Assembly: GCA_964600235.1 (NCBI GenBank) | Contig: CAZRIV010000002.1 | Coordinates: 248,001 to 312,000 of the forward strand | Length of the DNA: 64,000 nt | Reading direction: 5' to 3' | From: MWEI01 sp964600235 | Lineage (GTDB): Bacteria; Desulfobacterota; Desulfomonilia; UBA1062 | Part shown: piece after piece, positions 56,012 to 64,000 of the stretch | Layout: each line of letters opens with the position of its first letter | How positions within the stretch are numbered: the first letter of the stretch is position 1 | Made by a program: the position numbers and the translations under genes | The notes under the pieces: generated by a model | The model's database searches: none | What the model was told of the DNA's origin: nothing | The model's input: the letters and a program-made list of their open reading frames with translations, nothing else

Positions 56012-57040
56012 ATGAAGGCCTATGTCCTGGAGAAGATCAGCGTCCTGAGCGAGACTTCCTCTCCCCTTGTCCCCAGGAACCTCCCCGACCCTGTGCCCAA
56101 GAGGGGCGAGATCCTCATCAGGGTGAGGGCCTGCGGGGTGTGCCATACCGAGCTTGACGAGATCGAAGGCCGCACTGCACCTCCGCACCTGCCGGTCGTG
56201 CCGGGCCACCAGGTGGTGGGTGAGGTGATAGGGCTCGGCGAGAATGCAAGGCGTTTCAGCGGAGGCGAGCGAGTGGGGGTCGGGTGGATAAATTCGGCAT
56301 GCGGCACCTGCGCATTGTGTGTGAGCGGCCAGGAGAATCTCTGCACCGACTTCCGGGCCACAGGCAGGGACGTCGACGGCGGCTACGCTCAGCTCATGAC
56401 CGTGCCGGAGGACTACGCCCACCCCATACCCGATGTATTCACCGACGCCGAGGCCGCCCCGCTCTTATGCGCCGGCGCCATCGGTTACCGCTCGCTGAGG
56501 CTCACCGGGCTCAATGACGGCCAGAATCTCGGACTCACCGGTTTCGGTGCATCGGCGCACCTCGTGCTCAAGATGGTGAAATACCTGTACCCGAACGTGA
56601 AGACCTACGTGTTCGCCAGGAGCGAGGGCGAGAGGGACTTTGCACGGGAACTGGGAGCGGTCTGGTCGGGCCCTGCCCAGGAGAGAGCGCCTGAAAGGCT
56701 CAACAGCATCATAGACACCACTCCTGTCTGGAAGACCGTTGTACTGGCCCTGGGAAACCTGGAGGCCGGAGGGAGGCTCGTGATCAACGCCATCCGCAAG
56801 GAAGACGAGGACAAGGGATGTCTCGCCGGCATCGATTATCCGGCGCACCTGTGGCTGGAAAAGGAGATAAAGAGCGTGGCGAACGTCACCAGGGCCGACA
56901 TAAGTGAATTCCTGAAACTCGCCGAGGCCATTCCCATCAGGCCCGAGGTGCAGGAATACCCGCTGGAAGATGCCAATGTGGCGATCATGGAACTCAAGCA
57001 GCGAAGGATCCGTGGCGCAAAGGTGCTCAGGATGGATTGA
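56012..57040 (+). CDS. Zinc-dependent alcohol dehydrogenase
   Basis: 342 residues. Catalytic zinc ligands are in CGVCHTELDEIEG and PGHQVVGEV. The structural zinc is bound by CGTCALCVSGQENLC. The NAD(P) site is GLTGFGASAHLVLK, in which the GxGxxG loop reads GFGASA. It belongs to the propanol-preferring AdhA/AdhP-like group that oxidises short primary alcohols or reduces aldehydes. The ATG at 56012 is chosen over 56009. A DUF3795 gene follows closely. Confidence 0.9.
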   Translation: MKAYVLEKISVLSETSSPLVPRNLPDPVPKRGEILIRVRACGVCHTELDEIEGRTAPPHLPVVPGHQVVGEVIGLGENARRFSGGERVGVGWINSACGTCALCVSGQENLCTDFRATGRDVDGGYAQLMTVPEDYAHPIPDVFTDAEAAPLLCAGAIGYRSLRLTGLNDGQNLGLTGFGASAHLVLKMVKYLYPNVKTYVFARSEGERDFARELGAVWSGPAQERAPERLNSIIDTTPVWKTVVLALGNLEAGGRLVINAIRKEDEDKGCLAGIDYPAHLWLEKEIKSVANVTRADISEFLKLAEAIPIRPEVQEYPLEDANVAIMELKQRRIRGAKVLRMD

Positions 57041-57062
57041 AGATGAACTGGAGGTCCTGACA

Positions 57063-57509
57063 ATGGAATATCATGATATCGTTGCAATCCTTGCGCCGTG
57101 CGGGCTTAACTGCATGAAATGCCTTGCGTACAAAGACGGCGAGATCAGGGCGGTGAGTGAGAGACTCTTACGGCTGCTGGGTTCCTTTGATCGATACGCC
57201 CGGAGGTTCGCGACCTTCCAGAAGGTCTTCAACGGATATCCCCAGTTCAAGGAACTCCTGGAGCATTTTACCAGGGGCGATTGCCCCGGATGCCGCAGCG
57301 GGGCGTGCCGCTATCCCGGGTGCATAGTGCCTTCGTGCACGAAAGAACGCGGTGTGGCGTTCTGTTTCCAGTGCAGTTCCTTCCCGTGTGACCGGACGAA
57401 CTTCGATGAGGACCTCAGGCACAGGTGGGTGGAGATGAACACGGCCATGAAGGGAAAGGGGCTCGAGGTTTTTTATGAGGAGACAAAGGACCTGCCAAGG
57501 TACGGATGA
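57063..57509 (+). CDS. DUF3795-like cysteine-rich protein
   Basis: 148 residues with about a dozen cysteines in paired arrangements (CGLNCMKC, CPGCRSGACRYPGCIVPSC, CFQCSSFPC), probably zinc or Fe-S binding. The family is common in anaerobes, with no known function. The ATG at 57063 follows GGAGGT; the frame is open further upstream into the alcohol dehydrogenase but no start is supported. Possibly cotranscribed with adh. Confidence 0.75.
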   Translation: MEYHDIVAILAPCGLNCMKCLAYKDGEIRAVSERLLRLLGSFDRYARRFATFQKVFNGYPQFKELLEHFTRGDCPGCRSGACRYPGCIVPSCTKERGVAFCFQCSSFPCDRTNFDEDLRHRWVEMNTAMKGKGLEVFYEETKDLPRYG

Positions 57510-57723
57510 GCCTTGCCATAATTTTCCAGTCCCCTGTCGTAAAGCGGAACACACGTGCTCATGCAAGTGTATAAAAATCCATGCCTTCCACCTAAATATC
57601 AGGGACTTGTGCAAAGGTATTTACTTATTACATAGGGAACAAAAACCTAAGTATTGCCGATAAATCAGATATCCACCCGCCATGATATGCCGGATTGTGA
57701 AAAAACCCTTTATTTTATCTCGT

Positions 57724-57738
57724 TATCTTGATAAGATA
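57724..57738. promoter_or_regulatory. Short palindrome, possible operator
   Basis: TATCTTGATAAGATA is a perfect 6-bp inverted repeat with a 3-base centre, 45 bases before the ferritin-like gene. It is suitable as a binding site for a dimeric regulator. No regulator can be assigned. Confidence 0.35.
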
Positions 57739-57782
57739 CGTCATGGTTGATTTGATAATTTCATGATGAAAGGAAGGTTTTC

Positions 57783-58307
57783 ATGTACAGCTCAGAGACC
57801 CTATCTATCATTGAAGGAGCCCTTGAAAGCGAACGCCGCGAGGTTGCCTTCTTCAGGCGCATGGCCCAGCGCATCAAGAGCCCGCTTGGTAAGGCAGTTT
57901 TCAAAGATTATGCCGACAAGGGCAAGTTGAATTGCCAGAGCCTGAAAGACCTGCATGCCCAGCTTTCAGACAAGGGGAATCCGGCCGGTAAAGAACAGGC
58001 ATCAAACATCGTACAGATGGATTTTGATGACTACGAGGAGAAGCTCACCGGCAGCATGGACAAGGCCCTGGCGGATTTCGACGACATCACCGCATTGGAC
58101 ATGGCCGCGAGGTTTGTCAGGAAGACGACCCGGTTCCTGAACAGGTCGTACGAGGCGCTCAAGGACCCGGCCGGCCGGGAATTATTGAAATCCATCACCC
58201 TCTCCGAGAAGGAGAATTTCATTCACCTCAAGAACATCGAGGAATACCTGAAAGACCCGCATGCATGGTTCAGGGAGATGGAGCATCATGGACTCGACGG
58301 GGCATAA
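57783..58307 (+). CDS. Ferritin-like (rubrerythrin-type) protein
   Basis: 174 residues, entirely alpha-helical. It carries Glu residues at helix positions suitable for a di-iron site (E16-x4-E20-x-R, EKENFIHLKNIEEYL) as in the rubrerythrin/VIT1-like ferritin superfamily. The C-terminal rubredoxin domain of classical rubrerythrin is absent. The helix spacing is DUF-like and iron binding is inferred. A role in oxygen or peroxide stress in an anaerobe is plausible. GAAAGGAAGG precedes the ATG. Confidence 0.65.
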   Translation: MYSSETLSIIEGALESERREVAFFRRMAQRIKSPLGKAVFKDYADKGKLNCQSLKDLHAQLSDKGNPAGKEQASNIVQMDFDDYEEKLTGSMDKALADFDDITALDMAARFVRKTTRFLNRSYEALKDPAGRELLKSITLSEKENFIHLKNIEEYLKDPHAWFREMEHHGLDGA

Positions 58308-58343
58308 TCGCCCGTAAGGACATTTACCGGGAGACACAATTTT

Positions 58344-58384
58344 TACACCCGCCAAACGGTTAAAAAGCCGCTCCGGCGGGTGTA
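58344..58384 (+). terminator. Hairpin after the ferritin-like gene
   Basis: Perfect 10-bp stem, 58344-58353 with 58375-58384, 36 bases after the stop. No T-run follows. It is the only clear structure in the first half of the 371-base gap. Confidence 0.5.
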
Positions 58385-58579
58385 ATGTATGTCAGACAGA
58401 GCCTGTAGGCCGATTTCCTCTTGCCTTTCACACATAATACAGTGTTATGGATGAACGGAGGGAAAATAAAAAGAGTTTGTCAGGTATCTCGCCCCATGAG
58501 GACACATCCCCTGCAACCCGATGCCTTCTCAAGATACATGATCTGAACGGGTAATTATTTCATGCAACAGAGCTCCTCG

Positions 58580-58612
58580 TTGCGTAAGAACACGGATATG
58601 TCTATAGTAGAC
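58580..58612 (+). promoter_or_regulatory. Candidate promoter with overlapping palindrome
   Basis: TATAGT at 58603-58608 is a good -10, with TTGCGT at 58580-58585 at 17 bases. A 13-base palindrome, GTCTATAGTAGAC at 58600-58612, overlaps the -10, a position typical of repressor operators. It is about 70 bases before the flavin reductase gene. Confidence 0.4.
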
Positions 58613-58678
58613 AATAAAGTAATACAGATCATGTTTCCAAGAGAAGGTATCATCCTGAGCATGTGAGGAGGGCAGGGA

Positions 58679-59434
58679 ATGGATACACCCGGGACCGGTC
58701 AGGATCAGAAGAACATCTGGAAGGTTATTAAGGTAGTACCTGAGAATCATAATACCAACTCCTTGTATCTGGAAGGGTCGGACGAGGCCTTTGCGGCCAG
58801 AAAGGCCGGCCAGTACGCAAGCATCCGGATCATGAGGCCTGATGGCTGGAGCGAGCCGCACCCCTTCACCATCTCGGGTGCCCCCGAAGATCCGTTCCTG
58901 CGGATGACCATTAAAAAAGAGGGAAGTTTCACCTCGGCCATTCCCTCTCTCGAACCAGGCTCCCCGGTCAAGTGCATGGGACCTCTGGGCGTGTTCTGCA
59001 AGGATATCGACAGCAAGCGTTCCCTGGTCTTGATAGCCGGAGGCGTGGGCATTACCCCGTTCATGAGCGTTCTCAGGCATTTCAGAAACACCAAGGCACT
59101 CAATTCCATACAGCTCTTCTGGGCAAACAAGACCATTGACGATGTCTTCTGTTCCGATGAAATGCTGCAGATGACACAGGATCTGGATCTGACCATGGTA
59201 CACTGTTTGAGCCGTGATGATGACGTGACCCGATACGTGAAGCAGTCATACCCGAGAGTCCTGTATGAAAGTGGCCGCCTGAGCGAGGATGTCCTCAAGA
59301 GGCACGGTGTCGTTCCACAAGCCGCATTTTACCTCTGCGGTCCGCCACCCATGATGGAATCCGCCCTGGTTGACCTTCAGAAGGTGGGTGTCAGCCCCGA
59401 GAGAGTGGAACGCGAGAAGTTCAGCTGGAAGTGA
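58679..59434 (+). CDS. FNR-type FAD/NAD(P)-binding oxidoreductase
   Basis: 251 residues. The FAD-binding motif (usually RxYS) reads PHPFTISGAP, and the NAD(P) site is VLIAGGVGITPFMSVLRHF, with the terminal nucleotide contact YLCGPPPMMESAL. The C-terminus ends after the NAD domain, so there is no fused ferredoxin. Such proteins move electrons between NAD(P)H and a ferredoxin, cytochrome or oxygenase partner. GGAGGG precedes the ATG. The next gene, an ArsC-type reductase, starts 37 bases later. Confidence 0.85.
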   Translation: MDTPGTGQDQKNIWKVIKVVPENHNTNSLYLEGSDEAFAARKAGQYASIRIMRPDGWSEPHPFTISGAPEDPFLRMTIKKEGSFTSAIPSLEPGSPVKCMGPLGVFCKDIDSKRSLVLIAGGVGITPFMSVLRHFRNTKALNSIQLFWANKTIDDVFCSDEMLQMTQDLDLTMVHCLSRDDDVTRYVKQSYPRVLYESGRLSEDVLKRHGVVPQAAFYLCGPPPMMESALVDLQKVGVSPERVEREKFSWK

Positions 59435-59471
59435 CAAGGTCCGGGAATGATCCTTGAGCCTAAGGTGATGG

Positions 59472-59915
59472 ATGCAGAAGGTTCTTTTTGTCTGCGGCCA
59501 TAACAGCGGCCGGAGTCAGATGGCCCAGGCCTGGATGAATAAGCTCTGCCCCGGGAGGTTTTCTGCTGAGAGCGCAGGCATTACCCCTGGCCCGGCCGTG
59601 AATGAGCTGGTGGTGGAGGTCATGCGGGAGGCGGGCATGGACATCTCGTCCAACAAGCCCAGGAGCGTCTTCGATGTATACAAGTCGGGCGCGACGTTCT
59701 CCTACATCATCACGGTATGCGACCAGGCTGCTGCCGAGAAGTGCCCGGTGTTCCTGGGTCTCATCAGGCAGATCCACTGGAGCTTCCCTGATCCGGCAGC
59801 CCTCGAGGGAACCGAGGAGGAGAAGATAACCCGGCTGCGCAGCATCAGAGACTCGATCCGTGACAGGGTGTTCGCCTGGTGCCACGAGAAATCCGGGACA
59901 GAGGAGACTCCATAG
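59472..59915 (+). CDS. arsC: Arsenate reductase-like low-molecular-weight phosphatase (ArsC, thioredoxin type)
   Basis: 147 residues. The Cx5R loop is CGHNSGRS with Cys8, the family consensus being CVHNSARS. The resolving cysteines are C83 and C91 (TVCDQAAAEKCPVF); their spacing is one residue longer than in typical ArsC. The conserved Asp is D107 (HWSFPDPA). It could reduce arsenate to arsenite through an intramolecular disulfide, or be a tyrosine phosphatase. No arsenite exporter or ArsR gene is in the window. It overlaps no gene and follows the flavin reductase. Confidence 0.75.
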   Translation: MQKVLFVCGHNSGRSQMAQAWMNKLCPGRFSAESAGITPGPAVNELVVEVMREAGMDISSNKPRSVFDVYKSGATFSYIITVCDQAAAEKCPVFLGLIRQIHWSFPDPAALEGTEEEKITRLRSIRDSIRDRVFAWCHEKSGTEETP

Positions 59916-59948
59916 GCCCCGTTTCTGCCGATGCCTTTTTGTCATGCC

Positions 59949-60698
59949 TCATTCGAGGATAATCCCCACCGGACAGTGGTCCGAGCCCATGATGTCTTTC
60001 AGGATGAAGGCGTCTGTCAGCCTGGGCCTGAGAACATGTGATATGCAGAAGTAGTCGATGCGCCACCCGATGTTCTTGGCCCTGGCATTGAAGCGGTAGG
60101 ACCACCAGGTGTAGTTGTCCGGTTCCTTGTTGAACTCGCGGAAGGTGTCTATGAAACCGCTTTTGATATACCGCTCGAAGCCGTTCCTTTCTTCGATAGT
60201 GTAACCGGGATTGCGCTCGTTGGACTTGGGGTTCTTGAGGTCGATCTCCTTGTGGGCCACGTTGAGGTCGCCGCAGAAGACAACGGGCTTATCCCGCTCC
60301 AGCCTTTTTATATAGGAAAGAAAATCCGCATCCCATCTCTGGCGGTAATCCAGGCGCGTCAACTCGTGCTGGGCATTGGGCGTGTAGACGTTCACAAGGT
60401 AGAGCCCCTTTAACTCGATGGTGATGACCCGGCCTTCGCCATCATGCTCCCCCATGCCAAGACCAAACGTTATGGAATCGGGTTCAATCCTGCTGAATAC
60501 GGCCGTGCCGGAATATCCGCGCTTTTTCGCACTGTTGAAGTACTGATGATAACCCTCAAGCGGGACATGGACCTCATGCTGATTGACCCTTGTCTCCTGA
60601 AGGCAAAGGATATCAGGGTTCAGATCCTTCATGACGTCCATGAAGTCCTTCTTGAGTATTGCCCTCAGACCGTTCACGTTCCAGGAGATCATCTTCAT
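59949..60698 (-). CDS. xthA: Exodeoxyribonuclease III
   Basis: 249 residues from the ATG at 60698, which follows AAGGA; a second ATG at 60704 is less well placed. AP endonuclease/3'-exonuclease family with SWNVNGLRA, LQETRVNQHE, DLNVAHKEIDL and SDHCPVGIIL, which together hold the metal- and phosphate-binding Asp, Glu and His. Acts in base excision repair. The start region is shared with the upstream divergent regulator gene. Confidence 0.94.
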   Translation of the reverse strand: MKMISWNVNGLRAILKKDFMDVMKDLNPDILCLQETRVNQHEVHVPLEGYHQYFNSAKKRGYSGTAVFSRIEPDSITFGLGMGEHDGEGRVITIELKGLYLVNVYTPNAQHELTRLDYRQRWDADFLSYIKRLERDKPVVFCGDLNVAHKEIDLKNPKSNERNPGYTIEERNGFERYIKSGFIDTFREFNKEPDNYTWWSYRFNARAKNIGWRIDYFCISHVLRPRLTDAFILKDIMGSDHCPVGIILE

Positions 60699-60854
60699 AT
60701 GCATTTCCTTGATAAGGTTGTCGTATATGTATGCTACTATACCAGACTTTCAGGTGCGCTCAAGTGCTGTCGGAGAAAATATCATTCTGCCCGGCACTCT
60801 GTTCCCTGCGCCGGGGTATGCATCAGTAGATACTCAGGCCTTGAGAAATTGTCT

Positions 60855-60882
60855 TTGACAGCGGCATGCCCTTTCGGATACT
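60855..60882 (+). promoter_or_regulatory. Candidate promoter giving a leaderless mRNA
   Basis: TTGACA at 60855-60860, then 16 bases, then GATACT at 60877-60882. Transcription would start at about 60889, one or two bases before the ATG at 60891, which also lacks a ribosome site. The regulator would thus be made from a leaderless transcript. Confidence 0.45.
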
Positions 60883-60890
60883 TTTTCTCC

Positions 60891-61208
60891 ATGACAAAAG
60901 ACATACCGGCCAAGGAATCCTCGCACGAGCTGGAGAGGATCTTTGCAGACATTACGGACTATCCCGAGATGATCGCCCTTTTCGAGGAGATCTTTACTGC
61001 AAAGGAACTCAATGATCTCGCATTGAGATGGCAGCTCCTCAAGGATCTTTACACGGGCAGGACCCAGCGGAGCATTGCGTTGCAATACCATATCAGCCTG
61101 TGCAAGATCACCAGGGGATCAAAGATATTGAAAAAGAAGGGATCGACCATCAAGAAGATCCTGGACTCCAGTTATGGCAAGGCCGCTTTATCGGACAGGA
61201 ACAAGTAG
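60891..61208 (+). CDS. TrpR-family transcriptional regulator
   Basis: 105 residues. The C-terminal helix-turn-helix has GRTQRSIALQYHISLCKITRGSKILKK, in which ITRGS matches the TrpR recognition helix. The N-terminal helices (ELERIFADITDYPEMIALFEEIFTAKELNDLALRWQLL) correspond to TrpR helices A-D. It is a Trp-repressor-type or YerC-type protein. No trp genes are near, so its targets are unknown. No ribosome site precedes the ATG. Confidence 0.8.
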   Translation: MTKDIPAKESSHELERIFADITDYPEMIALFEEIFTAKELNDLALRWQLLKDLYTGRTQRSIALQYHISLCKITRGSKILKKKGSTIKKILDSSYGKAALSDRNK

Positions 61209-61388
61209 GCGAAGACATCAAGGATTACTGCCGCACCTCTGGATACTTCAACCCATATTCCACTGGACCGTATCGGCCCGACTTTTGACTTTTCAGACCT
61301 GGGTCTTAATTTACGAGATACGGCCGAACGGCCGGGAAGGATTTTTGTATCCTTATCCGAGACGAGTGCATATGGAGGTTGTGAGATC

Positions 61389-62126
61389 ATGGGGAGATCT
61401 ATTGGCGAGAGGTTTCAGCAGGAAACCAAGTATGACAGGTGGAGGATGCCCGAGCATTCCATTGACTGGAACAGAAAGCCCGGGCTGTACAAGGAATACC
61501 CTCATGCGACCAGGATTGACATGGAGAGGCCCGCGAGGTGCGGCGACATGAGTCTGTACGAGGCAATTCTCCGCAGGAAGAGCGTGCGCCGCTACATAGA
61601 TGTACCATTGAGCATGGACGCGCTCTCATGTGTGCTCTGGGCCGCGAGCGGCACTGCGCGTAACGAGATGAGTTTCCAGTTCCGTACCGCCCCGTCCGCC
61701 GGGGGGCTGTACCCCATCGAGACCTACATGGTCGCTCACCGGGTGGAAGGTCTCGGAAAGGGTTTATATCACTACAATGTGAGGCATCATGCCCTGGAAG
61801 AGCTCAAGAAGGGCGATCTCAGGCCCCATATATCACAGGCGGCACTGGGCCAGATCATGTGCGCCCAGGCCGCCGTTGTCATCATATGGACCGCGGTATT
61901 CGAGCGTTGCAGGTGGAAGTATAAACAGCGGGCATACCGCTACATTTATATGGACGTGGGTCACATGGCCCAGAATCTGGCGCTTGTGGCGACGAGCATA
62001 GGGCTGGGGAGCTGTCAGATAGGCGCCATATTCGATGACGAGGTGAACGAGATCCTGGGACTGGACGGCATTGACGAGAGCGTGCTGTACATGAGCGTGG
62101 TCGGTCATATGGGCATGGATGTCTGA
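61389..62126 (+). CDS. SagB/ThcOx-type nitroreductase-family oxidoreductase
   Basis: 245 residues. FMN-binding nitroreductase fold of the SagB subgroup: RRKSVRRY near 60, SAGGLYPIETYMVAH (the catalytic/FMN-phosphate region), and GHMAQNLALVATSIGLGSCQIGAIFDDEVNEILGL, with VVGHMG at the end. Related enzymes oxidise azolines in peptide antibiotics, but solitary forms are common. No azoline-forming cyclodehydratase or precursor gene is in the window. The ATG at 61389 follows GGAGG and eight bases. Confidence 0.85.
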   Translation: MGRSIGERFQQETKYDRWRMPEHSIDWNRKPGLYKEYPHATRIDMERPARCGDMSLYEAILRRKSVRRYIDVPLSMDALSCVLWAASGTARNEMSFQFRTAPSAGGLYPIETYMVAHRVEGLGKGLYHYNVRHHALEELKKGDLRPHISQAALGQIMCAQAAVVIIWTAVFERCRWKYKQRAYRYIYMDVGHMAQNLALVATSIGLGSCQIGAIFDDEVNEILGLDGIDESVLYMSVVGHMGMDV

Positions 62127-62733
62127 CGGTGCATCCGACAATAGGAAAGCCTCGGGGACATTTCAAGCGAGGGTCTATGGGAATAATCCCTTTGAAATGC
62201 GGTCCCAAGGCTTGCTGTATATGATAAGTCCTGTAAGGTCCAAGTCAAGGGCTCAAAAGACGCAAGCCGCATATTTAAAAGAAAATAAATACCAATAATA
62301 TCATCAAGATAAAAGATCATCTTCTTGTCAGTTGAAATCACTGGTCTTTGGTCGGAAATCACGGAAATCGGATCAAGAAAGCAGGAAAAAGGTTGTAATG
62401 TTCTCCACCCCTGCTGATTTTCACAGAAAACCAGGGATACTCCAGCGCTCGGAGTGCTTTCCTGATGGCCGGAGGGTCATGATATGAAATGGAGGCCTTG
62501 TACGAAGCGCCTGTATCTCGCAGGGGGACAGTAATGTGCAGGGCCTGATCAATTATACTGATCCCGGCCGCTGAAAGGATAATGTTTACGAGCTGTTTTC
62601 CCGATATGTGTACTGTTTACTCTGCATTAATTGCGGGAGACAGGGGAAGTGACGTTGGATGGATATAGTGGTGGGCTGTATGAGTGCTCCAGGCCAGGCT
62701 GTCAAGCATGCCTTTTAACGGGAGGATCGGCAA
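62127..62733. other. Long gap with a terminator-like hairpin
   Basis: Six hundred bases between the SagB-like gene and the GGDEF gene. An imperfect inverted repeat (62147-62166 with 62192-62213, two extra bases in the right arm) just after the SagB stop is a likely terminator. The rest is A+T-rich from 62.26 to 62.4 kb and shows no gene; a promoter for the GGDEF gene should lie here. Confidence 0.5.
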
Positions 62734-64000
62734 TTGACCGACAAGCTCTCTCGTGAAGAGATCGCCCGGATGATAGCCGAGCTCGGTAAATCCGCGTGCG
62801 ACAGCGAGCATATATTCGGAGAAATCTACAACAGCGTAAACGAATTCATTTTCGAGCATGACCTGGAGGGTTTCTTTACCGGTATCTGCCCACGTTTCGT
62901 GGGTTTCCTCAACTACAGCCGCCAGGAGATGCTGGGCCTGAACGTAAAGGACCTCCTCACGGAGAAGGACAAGAAGGGATTCCATGACTATATCAGCAGG
63001 GTGGTTGAAAACAGGCGTGACGAGGGCCTCATACGGTTGACGGCCAAGTCCGGGCGGGAGCGTATTGTGGAACACAAGACCTATCTCGCATTACACCCCG
63101 ATGGCAGCCGGACGGTGCAGGGTATCGCGCGCGATGTCACCGACGTGCTGGAGTCCGAACAGGCCCTCATCGAGAGCGAGATAAGGTTTCGGTCCATCCT
63201 GGATTCCATTGAGGATGGTTATTTCGAGGTGGACCTGGAGGGCAACTTCACTTTTTTCAATGATAACATACCATTGCATCTCGGGTATGAATACGATGAA
63301 TGTGTCGGGCTCAACTACAAGTCATATGTGGACGAGCAGAATGCCAGACGTCTTTTCGAGACCTTCCACCAGGTATTCGTGACCGGTACCCCCACCAAGA
63401 GCTTTGACTGGGAGATGATGAAGAAGGACGGATCCAAGATGTATGTCGAGGCCTCGGTATCCCTGCAGAGGAACAGGGATGGCGACCCCGTGGGCTTCTG
63501 CGGAATAGTCAGGGATATCACCGACCGCAAGAAGACCGAGCACGAGCTTGCCTACCTTGCGTACCATGATGCTCTCACAGGTCTTCATAACCGTAAGGCT
63601 TTTCTCCAGAAGATCGAAGAGGTCCTGCGTGAGGCGAAGAGATACAAGCACTGCCGGTCCATTCTCTATATAGACCTCGATCATTTCAAGAGGGTAAACG
63701 ATGTCTATGGCCATGAGGTCGGAGACAAGCTTCTGATGCAGGTGGCGACACGACTGATCGAGACCATGCGGGATTCCGATTATGTATGCAGGCTCGGTGG
63801 GGACGAGTTCACCATTATCCTGGGCAATCCCGTAAAGCCGAATATCCAGAGGATAGCCGATCGCATCCTTCAAAGCCTGTCAAAGCCCTACATCATCCAG
63901 GGTATCCGGATAGACTTCGTGACGCCGAGTATCGGAGCCGGCACATACCCGCATGACGGACCCGACGCGCAGTCCCTCCTTAAGAGCGCCGACAATGCCA
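62734..64000 (+). CDS. PAS-PAS-GGDEF diguanylate cyclase, 5' part
   Basis: The frame is open from a TTG at 62734 to the window end (422 complete codons seen). GGAGG lies eight bases before the TTG. Two PAS domains are at about 25-145 and 150-270, each with its DVT/DIT C-terminal signature (GIARDVTDVLESE, GIVRDITDRKKTE). The GGDEF domain starts at about 278 with LAYLAYHDALTGLHNRKAF, and the active-site loop reads RLGGDEF, so it should make c-di-GMP. An EAL domain might follow outside the window. It could supply the c-di-GMP for the PilZ proteins. Confidence 0.9.
   Translation, partial: MTDKLSREEIARMIAELGKSACDSEHIFGEIYNSVNEFIFEHDLEGFFTGICPRFVGFLNYSRQEMLGLNVKDLLTEKDKKGFHDYISRVVENRRDEGLIRLTAKSGRERIVEHKTYLALHPDGSRTVQGIARDVTDVLESEQALIESEIRFRSILDSIEDGYFEVDLEGNFTFFNDNIPLHLGYEYDECVGLNYKSYVDEQNARRLFETFHQVFVTGTPTKSFDWEMMKKDGSKMYVEASVSLQRNRDGDPVGFCGIVRDITDRKKTEHELAYLAYHDALTGLHNRKAFLQKIEEVLREAKRYKHCRSILYIDLDHFKRVNDVYGHEVGDKLLMQVATRLIETMRDSDYVCRLGGDEFTIILGNPVKPNIQRIADRILQSLSKPYIIQGIRIDFVTPSIGAGTYPHDGPDAQSLLKSADNA

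Noticed and set aside
60444..60890. N-terminal extension of the TrpR-family gene
   Set aside because: Overlaps exonuclease III on the other strand and gives no conserved residues; the TrpR family is about 100 residues long.

Overview
The window is a stretch of bacterial chromosome with high coding density, about 65 protein genes on both strands and no rRNA, tRNA or CRISPR array that I can recognise. The bulk is moderately GC-rich. The gene content (ilvBNC-psd-pssA-leuCD cluster, a GSU2403-type nucleotidyltransferase, many PilZ, PAS and GGDEF signalling proteins, a hybrid histidine kinase, a TRAP transporter end and a GldFG-like ABC operon) suggests a member of the old Deltaproteobacteria (Desulfobacterota), perhaps a syntroph or sulfate-reducer relative. 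That placement is inference from gene content, not from a marker-gene comparison.

Layout. 1-8 kb: TRAP permease end, tandem-ACT protein, small membrane protein, serA, ileS and a Kef-type antiporter. 8-13 kb: nitrilase-family amidohydrolase translationally coupled to an MlaF-like ATPase, a universal stress protein, a lipoprotein, a zinc-ribbon protein, a GGQ release-factor-like protein and a methyltransferase. 13-18.4 kb: a tandem PilZ plus acetyltransferase-like protein and a 969-residue hybrid sensor kinase. 18.5-25 kb: AEC transporter, HAD hydrolase, RlmL-like rRNA methyltransferase, lepA and hemW. 25-29.5 kb: an A+T-richer accessory patch with a Sel1-repeat/HtrA-type protease fusion, a DUF5677-like protein and a nucleotidyltransferase. 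29.6-39.4 kb: RluA-type pseudouridine synthase, a YdcH-like protein, then the branched-chain amino acid and phospholipid cluster ilvB-ilvN-ilvC-psd-pssA-leuC-leuD, followed by a degenerate aspartate-semialdehyde dehydrogenase homologue and a lone EcfT. leuA and leuB are not in the window. 39.6-45.7 kb: lipoprotein behind a sigma-54-like promoter, lone receiver, Sel1 protein, RNase HI, two divergent PilZ proteins, DinB and an alpha/beta hydrolase. 46-54.6 kb: glycerate 2-kinase, secreted hydrolase, acetyltransferase, and a four-gene GldA/GldF/GldG/DUF4340-like ABC operon. 54.7-64 kb: lipoprotein, zinc alcohol dehydrogenase, DUF3795 protein, ferritin-like protein, flavin reductase plus ArsC, exonuclease III, a TrpR-family regulator, a SagB-like nitroreductase and the start of a PAS-PAS-GGDEF protein that runs off the end.

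The most unusual non-coding content is a set of long, perfect intergenic hairpins at about 9.8, 18.6, 21.7 and 45.85 kb, with arms of 26-36 bp. Two of them (9.8 and 45.85 kb) sit in related ~200-bp elements that share flanking sequence, and one of these keeps terminal inverted repeats. They look like non-autonomous palindromic elements whose arms diverge in sequence but stay self-complementary. The most unusual protein is the Asd homologue at 37.6 kb, which has lost its nucleotide-binding glycines, catalytic cysteine and substrate arginines although the reading frame is intact.
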